Virus record (IMG/VR): IMGVR_UViG_3300005936_000001 | Coordinates: 121,257 to 185,256 of that record | DNA from: a virus | Strand: one strand, 5' to 3' | Length of the DNA stretch: 64,000 bases | Shown here: piece after piece, positions 47,057 through 55,543 of the stretch | Layout of the letters: every line of letters begins with the position of its first letter | How positions within the stretch are numbered: the first letter of the stretch is position 1 | Made by a program: the position numbers and the translations under genes | Notes under the pieces: model-generated | Databases searched by the model: none | The model's input: the letters and a program-made list of their open reading frames with translations, nothing else | Told to the model about the DNA's origin: nothing

Positions 47057-47755
47057 ATGAATAAATTAGCATTTCATATAGGATATCTTGAAAAGAAAGC
47101 TATAGATATAAAAGGAGTCCGTAAAGCCTCTAAACTCCTTAGACGGTCAGGGGATTGGATTAGACGAGCTCCTTTTATAAATGAGAATACCAACCTCACA
47201 GGATTTACTAAAAAAATATTGTCTAGTAATAAAGAGCCATTGATTAGTATAGGGGCTATAACATCTCAAAATATTCCATCTGTTTTAAGAAAGAAAATGC
47301 CTAAAATGCCTAATGTTCCTCCAGGTAAGATAATATCCAGAGGAGATATCTTAAATATCCCAGCGGTGAATTTTTTTAACCCCGATGCAAAAATACCTAT
47401 AAATAGAGAAATGATTAATCGCCTTTCAGTTATGCATGAGGGATTAGAACGTAAACAGGTCTTATCTAAACCCTTTCAATTATGGCATGGGCATAGAGGG
47501 CCTGAAGTAGTTATTCAGGAAAGTAATATGATAGCTTCTTTACCTAAAAAATATAAAGCTGTTAAAGATTTTTTTACTCATATGAGGAATATAGATAGCA
47601 GTCGTCCAATGTTGGAAAAGGTTCTTCCCGGATTTAAATATGGAAAAACTAGAGTCTCTAATAAGGCTGCGCTAAAAATGGGAGGGATAGTTTCTAAGAA
47701 GCTACCCGAAGAAGTAATGACAGAGAAAAGTTTAAAAAAACTACTTGGAGTATAA
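47057..47755 (+). CDS. Leader-tagged virion-type protein, 232 aa
   Basis: Leader MNKLAFHIGYLEKKAIDIKG. Basic; contains LSVMHEGLERKQVLSKPFQL and WHGHRGPEVVIQES. HEGLE resembles part of a zinc-peptidase HExxH but lacks the second His in register, so I do not assign it. Ends one base into the RNAP beta-prime C-terminal gene. Confidence 0.65.
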   Translation: MNKLAFHIGYLEKKAIDIKGVRKASKLLRRSGDWIRRAPFINENTNLTGFTKKILSSNKEPLISIGAITSQNIPSVLRKKMPKMPNVPPGKIISRGDILNIPAVNFFNPDAKIPINREMINRLSVMHEGLERKQVLSKPFQLWHGHRGPEVVIQESNMIASLPKKYKAVKDFFTHMRNIDSSRPMLEKVLPGFKYGKTRVSNKAALKMGGIVSKKLPEEVMTEKSLKKLLGV

Positions 47756-50043
47756 TGCCCGATACTACAACAATAGGTAAAGTGCTTTTTAACAGAGCGC
47801 TTCCTGAGAAATACAGAGATGAAGGCAGAGAACTCGATAAGAAGTCTCTGTCTGCTCTGTTATCAAGTGTAGCTGAAGACGACCCCGATGGATATATAGA
47901 TACCTTACAGAAGGTAAGCGATGTATCCCGAATGGCTGTCAATGACTATGGCAGGACCGCAAGTTTATCTCTTAACGATCTTAAACTGCCCCCTGCCATT
48001 AAACAGCTCAGAAATAAATACAGAGACGATGTTGCCAGGATAGCTAACAGCCCGACTCTAACTTCCGATCAGAAGGGCGAAAAAATAGTTAAACTGCTTG
48101 TTCCCGAAATGAAGAAAGTTCAGAATCTCCTTCTAAGATCGGGCGGAGGCAAAAACAGTTTCACAGAGCAGGTTCGTGTAGGGGCTAGAGGTAACACAGC
48201 CCAGCTCATGCAGCTAATGTTCGGAGACATGCTCGTTCTCGACCATAAAAATAAACCTGTCCCTATTCCGGGACTCCACGGGTATGGAGAGGGTGTGTCT
48301 CCGATTGAATACTGGGCCGCTTCGTATGGCTCTAGAAAAGGGTATAGCGATGTACAGTTCGCTACAGCAGACAGTGGGTATTTTGGTAAGCAGTTAACAC
48401 AAGCCGCACATAGAGTAGTAGTTACAGAGAATGATTGCGGAGCACAAGAGGTCGGGCTGGAAGTAGACGGGGATGATTCGGACAATGTCGGATCTATTCT
48501 CGCTAAACCTGTTAACGGATTACCTGCAGGAACAGAAATAAATAAGGAACATCTTCCTTTACTGGAAGACCAACCTGTTTATGTGCGTTCCGCAGCTACC
48601 TGTCAGGCCGCTACAGGAATATGTTCTAAATGTTCCGGACGCAGAGAAGGGGGAGAATTCCCTGATATAGGGGATGCTGTAGGAGTTACAGCTGCCAGAG
48701 CTATCGCGGAACCTACTACACAGGCAGGACTATGTTTAGAAGAAAACACTCTTGTAAGAATGGCAGACGGATCTGTCAGGAAGATCAAGGATATACAGGT
48801 TGGAGAATCTGTTATGGGGTCTGATGTACAATGTAATACATCCCCTGTAAAAGTTCTTAACGTTTTTAACAACGGTATCAAAGAATGCTACCATACTATA
48901 TTCGCAAGTCTGGATGTTAAATTCAGTGAATATCTAATAGCTACCAAGGAACATAAAGTACTAGGCTTCCCTATGGGGGACTGCGAACTTAATAAACATA
49001 AAATAATTCCTCTGCTGTCTCTGGGCACAGCTATATTTAAAAGGTCCGGAGAGAATGTACTGGGCTGGATGAGTTATTGCGAAGGACTCAGAGAAGTACA
49101 GACATACGATCTCGAAGTAGATAGCAGAGATCATCTCTTTGTATTGGCTAACGGAATGATAGTATCCAACAGCAGTAAACATAGTGGTGGGGTTGTCGGA
49201 GAAGACGATAAGAAGGTAACAGGGTTTAAAGAGATAGACCAGTTCGTACAGGTTCCTAAGAATTTTATAGGCTCCGCTACATTAGCTTCTACAGACGGTT
49301 CCATAGGAAAGATAGAAGATGCTCCACAAGGGGGCTGGTATGTACATATCAACTCCGAGGAACATTATGTACCCGGAGATAGAAAGTTAGAAGTAAAGAC
49401 AGGACAGCGTATGGAAGCGGGAGATGCTTTATCTTCCGGAGTTCCTAATCCAGGAGAGGTTGTCAAATACAAAGGCATCGGAGAGGGCAGACGCTACTTC
49501 ACAGAGAGGTACAATAAGATTTTAAAGGATAACGGGGCTGGTAACCATAGACGTAATATAGAAGCTATCTCCCGTGGATTTATAAACAGAGTTCGGGTAA
49601 CGGATCCTAACGGATACGAAGGACATTTTATTAACGATGTTATACCCTACGACGATGTTGTCAGAGATTATAGACCCAGACCTACTTCGACGTTACAGAA
49701 TCCTAAACAGTCGGTAGGAATGTATCTGGAGAAACCGGTACTGCATTATTCTATAGGCACTAAAATCACAGCTAATGTCGCAAAAAAGTTGTCTTCTGCT
49801 AAAACAGGTAATATAGTAGTACACAGGGATGTCCCTCCATTTGAACCGTTTGTATCCCGTGTCCGGGACATTGTATCAACAGATCCGGACTGGGTAACAC
49901 GCCTCGGAGGATTCGATCTTAAGAAGTCTTTTTTAGATGCAGCTCAAAAAGGAGCCACATCAGAAGGGGGAGGCACATCATATATCCCGAGTGTTGTCAG
50001 TGGACAAGAACTATATAAAAATATTAAGGACAAAAGAAAATGA
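47755..50043 (+). CDS. RNA polymerase beta-prime subunit, C-terminal half, with one intein
   Basis: 762 aa, 616 after splicing. It opens at the conserved TTIGKVLFNRALPEKY, which corresponds to the RpoC TTVGRA block, so the split from the 37954 gene falls exactly there. Other conserved parts: FTEQVRVGARGNTAQLMQL, ATCQAATGICSKCSGRR, and AARAIAEPTTQAGL, the bridge-helix/trigger-loop-side GEPxTQ block, which is interrupted by intein 3. The C-terminus has FLDAAQKGATSEGGGTS. It must assemble with the beta/beta-prime-N fusion. No MNK leader. Confidence 0.94.
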   Translation: MPDTTTIGKVLFNRALPEKYRDEGRELDKKSLSALLSSVAEDDPDGYIDTLQKVSDVSRMAVNDYGRTASLSLNDLKLPPAIKQLRNKYRDDVARIANSPTLTSDQKGEKIVKLLVPEMKKVQNLLLRSGGGKNSFTEQVRVGARGNTAQLMQLMFGDMLVLDHKNKPVPIPGLHGYGEGVSPIEYWAASYGSRKGYSDVQFATADSGYFGKQLTQAAHRVVVTENDCGAQEVGLEVDGDDSDNVGSILAKPVNGLPAGTEINKEHLPLLEDQPVYVRSAATCQAATGICSKCSGRREGGEFPDIGDAVGVTAARAIAEPTTQAGLCLEENTLVRMADGSVRKIKDIQVGESVMGSDVQCNTSPVKVLNVFNNGIKECYHTIFASLDVKFSEYLIATKEHKVLGFPMGDCELNKHKIIPLLSLGTAIFKRSGENVLGWMSYCEGLREVQTYDLEVDSRDHLFVLANGMIVSNSSKHSGGVVGEDDKKVTGFKEIDQFVQVPKNFIGSATLASTDGSIGKIEDAPQGGWYVHINSEEHYVPGDRKLEVKTGQRMEAGDALSSGVPNPGEVVKYKGIGEGRRYFTERYNKILKDNGAGNHRRNIEAISRGFINRVRVTDPNGYEGHFINDVIPYDDVVRDYRPRPTSTLQNPKQSVGMYLEKPVLHYSIGTKITANVAKKLSSAKTGNIVVHRDVPPFEPFVSRVRDIVSTDPDWVTRLGGFDLKKSFLDAAQKGATSEGGGTSYIPSVVSGQELYKNIKDKRK
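48733..49170 (+). other. Intein 3 in RNAP beta-prime (mini-intein, 146 aa)
   Basis: Begins at Cys327 (CLEENTLVRMADGSVRKIKD, block A), has IATKEHKVLGF (block B), and ends VQTYDLEVDSRDHLFVLANG then MIVSN before Ser473. No endonuclease motif. Inserted right after AEPTTQAGL; exteins rejoin as TTQAGL/SSKHSGG. Confidence 0.9.
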
Positions 50044-50693
50044 ACAAACTAGCATACTATAAAGGGTATATGGAGAAGGAAGCTTTAGGGATTATGCCTA
50101 CACGACAGGAAGAACTTGATAGGCATATGCGTAATAGGGAACTGAAGCAGAGGTCTGCATCATGGTTACGAGATTTTGTAACTGGAGGAGTAGCAGGAGG
50201 TATAGCAAAGGAAGTTCCAGAAAATGTAGATAAAAGCATACATGATTTTAAAGTGGATATAGGTAATATTTCTAAAGGAAACTTAGGATGGAGTAATTCA
50301 TTGAAAAGGAGTATTCCATTAGTATTTGGAAAACATACACCTCGACCTGTTATGGAGAAAGAGGCATTTAATCCAATAACTGTCGGAGCAACAATAGGAG
50401 CTCAAACAGCTAAAGATCCTATTGGGGGAGCTAAGCAAGGTGCAAAATCAGGACAAGAAACTAGGTATGGTTCAGCTGGAGTACATCCAGATTTAGCAGC
50501 CAATCCTGAATGGCAGAAGAAGAATAGGGAAATGAAGAAGTATTTTAATAATATCATGTCAGGACCATTCGGCATAAGAAATGAGAAGGCAACTTCTGAG
50601 CAGAAAATGAGATCTTATAGACTGAAAAAACTACTTGAATTAAGTAGGTCTAATCCTCAATTGAAGATGAAGTACAAGGTAAATTTAACATAA
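50040..50693 (+). CDS. Leader-tagged virion-type protein, 217 aa
   Basis: Leader MNKLAYYKGYMEKEALGI, identical through KEA to the gene at 50726. Overlaps the RNAP gene by 4 nt. A second KEA occurs at residue 109 (VMEKEAFNPITVGATIGAQT), followed by a Gly/Ala segment, so the protein might be cut in two. Basic; no family recognised. Confidence 0.7.
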   Translation: MNKLAYYKGYMEKEALGIMPTRQEELDRHMRNRELKQRSASWLRDFVTGGVAGGIAKEVPENVDKSIHDFKVDIGNISKGNLGWSNSLKRSIPLVFGKHTPRPVMEKEAFNPITVGATIGAQTAKDPIGGAKQGAKSGQETRYGSAGVHPDLAANPEWQKKNREMKKYFNNIMSGPFGIRNEKATSEQKMRSYRLKKLLELSRSNPQLKMKYKVNLT

Positions 50694-50725
50694 TTATATA
50701 AAAATATTAAGAAGGACAAGAAGAA

Positions 50726-51088
50726 ATGAACAAACTAGCATACTATAAAGGGTATATGGAGAAGGAAGCAGCTCGTGGAGAACCCCTTATTAGATGGCTT
50801 AAAAGATTAGCGGAACGTGGAGCCAAAAGTGGAAGGTCCCCTAATTTATTACCTGGAAATATGGCTACAAGAGCATTAACAAATCTTGAAGCAAAAATAC
50901 TTAATCGGAAGTCGGGTTTTTTAAAAGCTCTAACTCCAGAGCTTAAACACACAGCTTCACCCGGTATAGTAAAGGATTTAACAGGTATGGCTAAAGGTGT
51001 TCGTCATGAATTAAAAGCAGCACCGGCAAAAGCTCAGAAGCTTATGAATATTAAAGGTCTTAATTTACTTAATTCAATAAATAAATAA
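50726..51088 (+). CDS. Leader-tagged small basic protein, 120 aa
   Basis: Leader MNKLAYYKGYMEKEAARGE. The remainder is short and highly basic (LIRWLKRLAERGAKSGRSPN, LKAAPAKAQKLMNIKG), as expected for a DNA-associated internal head protein. DNA around the leader repeats that of the previous gene (AACAAACTAGCATACTATAA), indicating a duplicated leader cassette. Confidence 0.7.
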   Translation: MNKLAYYKGYMEKEAARGEPLIRWLKRLAERGAKSGRSPNLLPGNMATRALTNLEAKILNRKSGFLKALTPELKHTASPGIVKDLTGMAKGVRHELKAAPAKAQKLMNIKGLNLLNSINK

Positions 51089-51117
51089 ATCTAACACAAC
51101 AAACAAGGATTTAAAAG

Positions 51118-53406
51118 ATGGCTTTCGACTCTAATTTCGAACTGAAGTTCGCGCAGCTTGTGGACACACGTCTACAGGAGAAGGTCCCCTCCCTGTATCC
51201 AAACAGAGTCGGTTTTCAATTGATCGATGTCAATGACACACAGGATAAAGGTGTAGGGGTAATGGCATTCATCGTTGACGGGCAGTGGTTATATGCTCCC
51301 GCCTTTTTCATTAAAGGAGCTCTAAAAGGGCTGGAGATGCTGTATGTCAAAAATAAAGATATGTTCGTCCCTCTAAAGGACAGCTGGATTTCCTTCATAC
51401 AGAAGGGGGAAATGAAACTGCTGGGTAATGGAGTGGACAAGAAAGACCTTAAACTGCAGAGACCTGACATGATAGACTTGGTAATGTCTCCGCACGAGAA
51501 GATATCCAACGAACAGAACTCTCTTATAGACAACGATACAGTTAAAAAGATGTTCACAAAGTTCGCTGAATTACAGAGCGACCTTAAGACTGAACTGCCT
51601 AAGCTGGGTAAGACAGCCTTTGTATCCTTTGTTAAATCCATGGAAAATAACGGCGAGTTCGCTAATGCCGTATTTAATTTTTATACTCCTGCTGATCTTC
51701 GTAAGATGGCCGAACAGATCGATCTGAATGCTAAGAGCATCGATAAGAAGGAAGATAAGAAAATAGATCCTGAACAGCCCGAAACAGAACTTACAGACAA
51801 GGCTGACGATGCAGAGAATCTCCTGGCTAAAGCTATTATAGAGTCTATGGAGACTACAGACACCAAGACAGAGACAACGATAGTTCTTCCTACTCCGGAC
51901 GAAGAAATACCTTCCGACAACGAAGCTATTAAAGGAGTTAAAGAAAAGACTACGGATGTCCCCGAAGATGCTAAGGTAGACGGTTCTAAAAAGTCTATGA
52001 AGACAGACGAGCTTACCGTTATCACCAGCCCTTCAAGTGCCGAGGCGTCAACATTGACGGATAAGGAAAAAGAAATTTTAATGCGGGACGGTATCTTTGT
52101 AAAGGATAAACGTTCTGATACTTCAACTGTATTTAATACGGAAGTAAACACAGGCACATACAGTAATCCTACTTCAACAGGACTTTTCGAAGTTCTTCTG
52201 GCTGACGGGACAGGCATTCCAATGCTTATCATATTCCCGAACAAACAGGTTAAAAGTAGAACTTACTCGGACGACAAAAGTCCTAGTTACTGTCGGAGAA
52301 GTTCCACCGGGCTGGATTCTAAGATATGTCTGGTCGATCTTGCTCACCCCGATAAATACTACAGTGCTAAAACAAGAGATGTACTGTGTAAACCTTCAGC
52401 TAGACTTCCGGACGATCTGTACAACAAGATGAAGAATCTGCAGAAGTTCACACGTCAGAAATATATTGATGCTAAATTCAGTACATGCTTAGTCATCGAT
52501 AAGAAGCACAACGCTATTATCATCGACTATCCATACAGCACCACTACCAAACACACCGGAGATACTTTAAAGATCGGAGATAGCGATGCACATATCCGAT
52601 TTACAGGTAAAGACGGACGTTTGATTGTCGATAAGAATATGGTGTATGTTCCGGAAGGCGCAGCTTTCTTCGAAGGAGATACCTGTCCTTATACATTAGG
52701 GGACGTCAATACATTCATGTATCACATGCGTAAGAGTGCTAACCTTATGGATCTTAAGATCTATTCAGACCGTAACGGATACTCTATTACCTCTACTAAA
52801 GAGCAGACTTATAATCTTAATAAGAATGCTGCTCTGCTTAATCTGATATCCAATCAGGGTATTCAGGCATCTCTCGCTAAGAAGATGATTAAAGAGGCTA
52901 CAGACAGAGGCGGTATTCCTGTCTCTAAACGATACTTTGTAAAACAGGCAGATCTAAACGACCTCAATGCCGGAGACCCACGGGATAATCCTTCTGCATC
53001 AAGCGAAGCTCCGAGGGAAATAGAATACGACGACATGCCAGCACAAGCTCTGGAAACAGCTGTAGGCGCTTCCAACAAGGGAGTAAAGGAAGTTATGGAT
53101 ACATCTATTCTGGCTTCTCTTGCAGGTACTTCGCATTCTCTGGAGTTGATGGGGACATATGTGACCGATCTTATTAAAGCGATGGACAGACTCGGTAGAA
53201 TGTTATTTATGTTCTACTGGCATGAAGAAGAGTTCAGAGACCAATACGGAAATCAGGAACTGGTTGAGTTGGAAGAATCATTGAGAGAAGTTTTTGAATC
53301 CACAGGCGACTTAGTTCTTTTCCTTAAAGAAAAATCAGTAGATTTCGAATCTCTATTCAGTGGAGAACGAGGAGATCTGTCAGAAGATTTAGGAAACGTA
53401 GAATAA
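51118..53406 (+). CDS. Large structural protein, 762 aa
   Basis: AAGGATTTAAAAG before the ATG. The N-terminal 100 residues look folded (VGFQLIDVNDTQDKGVGVMA, WLYAPAFFIKGALKGLEML); residues 220-310 are acidic low-complexity; the C-terminal half is beta-rich and charged, with a late helical region (LELMGTYVTDLIKAMDRLGR). Contains MIKEATDRGG and FVKQADLNDL, possible maturation sites. Conserved-looking but no family recognised; its place between RNAP and the capsid genes suggests a head protein. Confidence 0.68.
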   Translation: MAFDSNFELKFAQLVDTRLQEKVPSLYPNRVGFQLIDVNDTQDKGVGVMAFIVDGQWLYAPAFFIKGALKGLEMLYVKNKDMFVPLKDSWISFIQKGEMKLLGNGVDKKDLKLQRPDMIDLVMSPHEKISNEQNSLIDNDTVKKMFTKFAELQSDLKTELPKLGKTAFVSFVKSMENNGEFANAVFNFYTPADLRKMAEQIDLNAKSIDKKEDKKIDPEQPETELTDKADDAENLLAKAIIESMETTDTKTETTIVLPTPDEEIPSDNEAIKGVKEKTTDVPEDAKVDGSKKSMKTDELTVITSPSSAEASTLTDKEKEILMRDGIFVKDKRSDTSTVFNTEVNTGTYSNPTSTGLFEVLLADGTGIPMLIIFPNKQVKSRTYSDDKSPSYCRRSSTGLDSKICLVDLAHPDKYYSAKTRDVLCKPSARLPDDLYNKMKNLQKFTRQKYIDAKFSTCLVIDKKHNAIIIDYPYSTTTKHTGDTLKIGDSDAHIRFTGKDGRLIVDKNMVYVPEGAAFFEGDTCPYTLGDVNTFMYHMRKSANLMDLKIYSDRNGYSITSTKEQTYNLNKNAALLNLISNQGIQASLAKKMIKEATDRGGIPVSKRYFVKQADLNDLNAGDPRDNPSASSEAPREIEYDDMPAQALETAVGASNKGVKEVMDTSILASLAGTSHSLELMGTYVTDLIKAMDRLGRMLFMFYWHEEEFRDQYGNQELVELEESLREVFESTGDLVLFLKEKSVDFESLFSGERGDLSEDLGNVE

Positions 53407-53421
53407 CAGAGGGTATTTAAC

Positions 53422-54246
53422 ATGAACCCAAATAGACGTCCAGAGTGGCGTCATAATTTGGCGGGTGATTACAGGAAGCAATCAGGGGCTTTCGATTTCG
53501 ATAAGGTCGAGTTCGAAGAGAACGAAGATAAGTTTATCGTAAAATATACCGAATACTTATTTTACGATGCTGCTCATAAAACGGGAGCCCGTAAGAAATA
53601 CCCGTTTATACATGACGCAAGAATGATATTTTACAGGGAAGACCAGTTCAGCCCCAGATGGGTTATAGAAGCACTGGCCCTGACAGACTTATCTGATAAG
53701 GAGATAGCGGATTACGCGTACATAGAAAAACCGGAAATAGTAAACACATTCTGTAAATTATTTTTCGATGTACGTGACAAAGACACAAAAAAGGTATATA
53801 TTAGAAATATATCCGGATTATGTGAATCCATTAAGAATGTAGAGCGATATGATATGGGCTGGAAGTATATAGCAGGTATCATGGGATTTGAATTTTTTGA
53901 TTCAACTGTGTTTAACAGGTCTAAGATGACCCGTTCGGATAAACAGGATTATGATACAGATCGAGTCAATATGCAGGCACAGACAGCTTGGTGGACGACG
54001 TTTAAAAGATATACATTGATAGACGAGACTCCTGATAATGATTTGAAAGTTCTGCTTGAAAAACAGAATCTGGATCTTGGTTCAACAGCATCACCGTCAG
54101 CAGGACAGGTAGACGGAGGTCCTTCGGAAGATGATGCAGCTATCATAAAGGCTGTTAAAGAGGTGGAAGGGTTAGTCGTACTGGCTGATCCGGATAAAAT
54201 TAAAAGTACAGAGAAAGAAGCAAGATTAACTAAAAAGAAGCGGTAG
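53422..54246 (+). CDS. Structural-operon protein, 274 aa
   Basis: Soluble. Contains WRHNLAGDYRKQSGAF, YTEYLFYDAAHKTGARKKYP and LTDLSDKEIADYAYIEKPEI, the last resembling a helix-turn-helix. Acidic then Lys-rich C-terminus. No leader, no membrane segment. No family recognised; probably head assembly. Confidence 0.62.
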   Translation: MNPNRRPEWRHNLAGDYRKQSGAFDFDKVEFEENEDKFIVKYTEYLFYDAAHKTGARKKYPFIHDARMIFYREDQFSPRWVIEALALTDLSDKEIADYAYIEKPEIVNTFCKLFFDVRDKDTKKVYIRNISGLCESIKNVERYDMGWKYIAGIMGFEFFDSTVFNRSKMTRSDKQDYDTDRVNMQAQTAWWTTFKRYTLIDETPDNDLKVLLEKQNLDLGSTASPSAGQVDGGPSEDDAAIIKAVKEVEGLVVLADPDKIKSTEKEARLTKKKR

Positions 54247-54253
54247 GCTCAAA

Positions 54254-55543
54254 ATGGAAAAAATGTCTAAAAGCAATGAAAAAAGATTACTGAAATCCTT
54301 AGACAAAGCGGCTAACCTTTCAAGAGCCGGTATGGATCCGAATCTTGTATTAACAAAGGTAGCTAAAGAATTTCAGCTCACTCCTCAGGAAATATGCAGA
54401 GTGTCCGAGACATATAATAAGGCCAAGTCTGTCGCATTCCTGAAAAAAGCTTCGTCTGAAAATAGGGCTGGGGATTTTCCTCTGGCAGATTCAAAAACTA
54501 TTATTCAGGGTATTTACGGAACTGTAGAGAAACAGGCATCCGACGGATCTTTCTCGATGAGAAACTATTCGACGACACGCTCGTATACAGTACTGGAGAA
54601 GACAGCTACGGAAGAAAAGAAAACTGTTCCGAGAGTAAGCTCCTGTGAAAGAGATCCCGGAAGTGTCTTTAAAGAAGCTACAGAATTTACGTATCTAAGC
54701 AGACAGATTCAGTCCGATATGTTTAATAAATACGCTTCGGAGAGGGACAACCTGGAGACGGCTATACGTAAAGTAGCCGAATACTGTCAGGTAGCTCCGG
54801 AAAAAGACCTTAAGAAAACAGCCCGACTCATCGTCAATGCACACGGAGAGCAAGGGGTTAAATTTATAAACGATGTTAACAAGCGGATGTTTAAAGAGTG
54901 TTTACCCGTCGTGGAAAAAACAGCACACGCTGCTGTCTTCCCCGCGTGCGAACCTTTTATATCTGTAGCTAACGCTTTCGAACACGGAAAGAATCTTGTA
55001 AAGACTTCCAGAGATATCGATAGCTTCGATAAGCAGGCTGACGCTGACCTCCTAAGTCTTATAGGTGCAGGTGTTCCGCAGGGAAAAGCTAAAACTAAAG
55101 CCCCCGAACAGGAAGGCTTTGTAGATCCGCAGACAGGTATGAGTCCTGTATGGGATAACTACCTTAAAGACCTACAAGCTAAGAAAACTTTATATACACT
55201 GTACAGATTCGATCCGATTATAAAATCGTATCCTTTCGAGGATGTTATCGATATGTACAACGAGGTAGCAGATACCACGCCTTCTCTGGCTAACAACAAA
55301 GCATGGATGCGTGCTTCTATGCGCAGAATGCTTACACAGGGTAAAGCAGCAGACCCGTTCGAGCTTAAAGATATGATGCAGGCAGAAACAGCCCGCACAG
55401 GCTCCCAGAAGCAGCATGTCGATATGATGTCTTCTATATATGGGGATAAGAAGTCTAAACCTGCGGAACCTCGCACAGAAGAGAATAAAACAACTAATGT
55501 GAGTATACCAGTCAGTCAACTAGCGGGCAAAAATGATAACTAA
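54254..55543 (+). CDS. Virion-type protein with multiple K-x-A sites, 429 aa
   Basis: Helical N-terminus (SLDKAANLSRAGMDPNLVLT). Through the chain there are many short K-[KQT]-A sites in similar context: FLKKASSENR, VEKQASDGSF, LEKTATEEKK, VEKTAHAAVF, FDKQADADLL. These resemble the xKEA ends of the leaders and could be repeated cleavage sites. It overlaps the maturation protease gene by 11 nt, consistent with being a core or substrate protein (inference). Confidence 0.65.
   Translation: MEKMSKSNEKRLLKSLDKAANLSRAGMDPNLVLTKVAKEFQLTPQEICRVSETYNKAKSVAFLKKASSENRAGDFPLADSKTIIQGIYGTVEKQASDGSFSMRNYSTTRSYTVLEKTATEEKKTVPRVSSCERDPGSVFKEATEFTYLSRQIQSDMFNKYASERDNLETAIRKVAEYCQVAPEKDLKKTARLIVNAHGEQGVKFINDVNKRMFKECLPVVEKTAHAAVFPACEPFISVANAFEHGKNLVKTSRDIDSFDKQADADLLSLIGAGVPQGKAKTKAPEQEGFVDPQTGMSPVWDNYLKDLQAKKTLYTLYRFDPIIKSYPFEDVIDMYNEVADTTPSLANNKAWMRASMRRMLTQGKAADPFELKDMMQAETARTGSQKQHVDMMSSIYGDKKSKPAEPRTEENKTTNVSIPVSQLAGKNDN

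Noticed and set aside
47057-47755. HEGLE read as a zinc metalloprotease HExxH
   Set aside because: The second His is missing in register and no third ligand region is seen.
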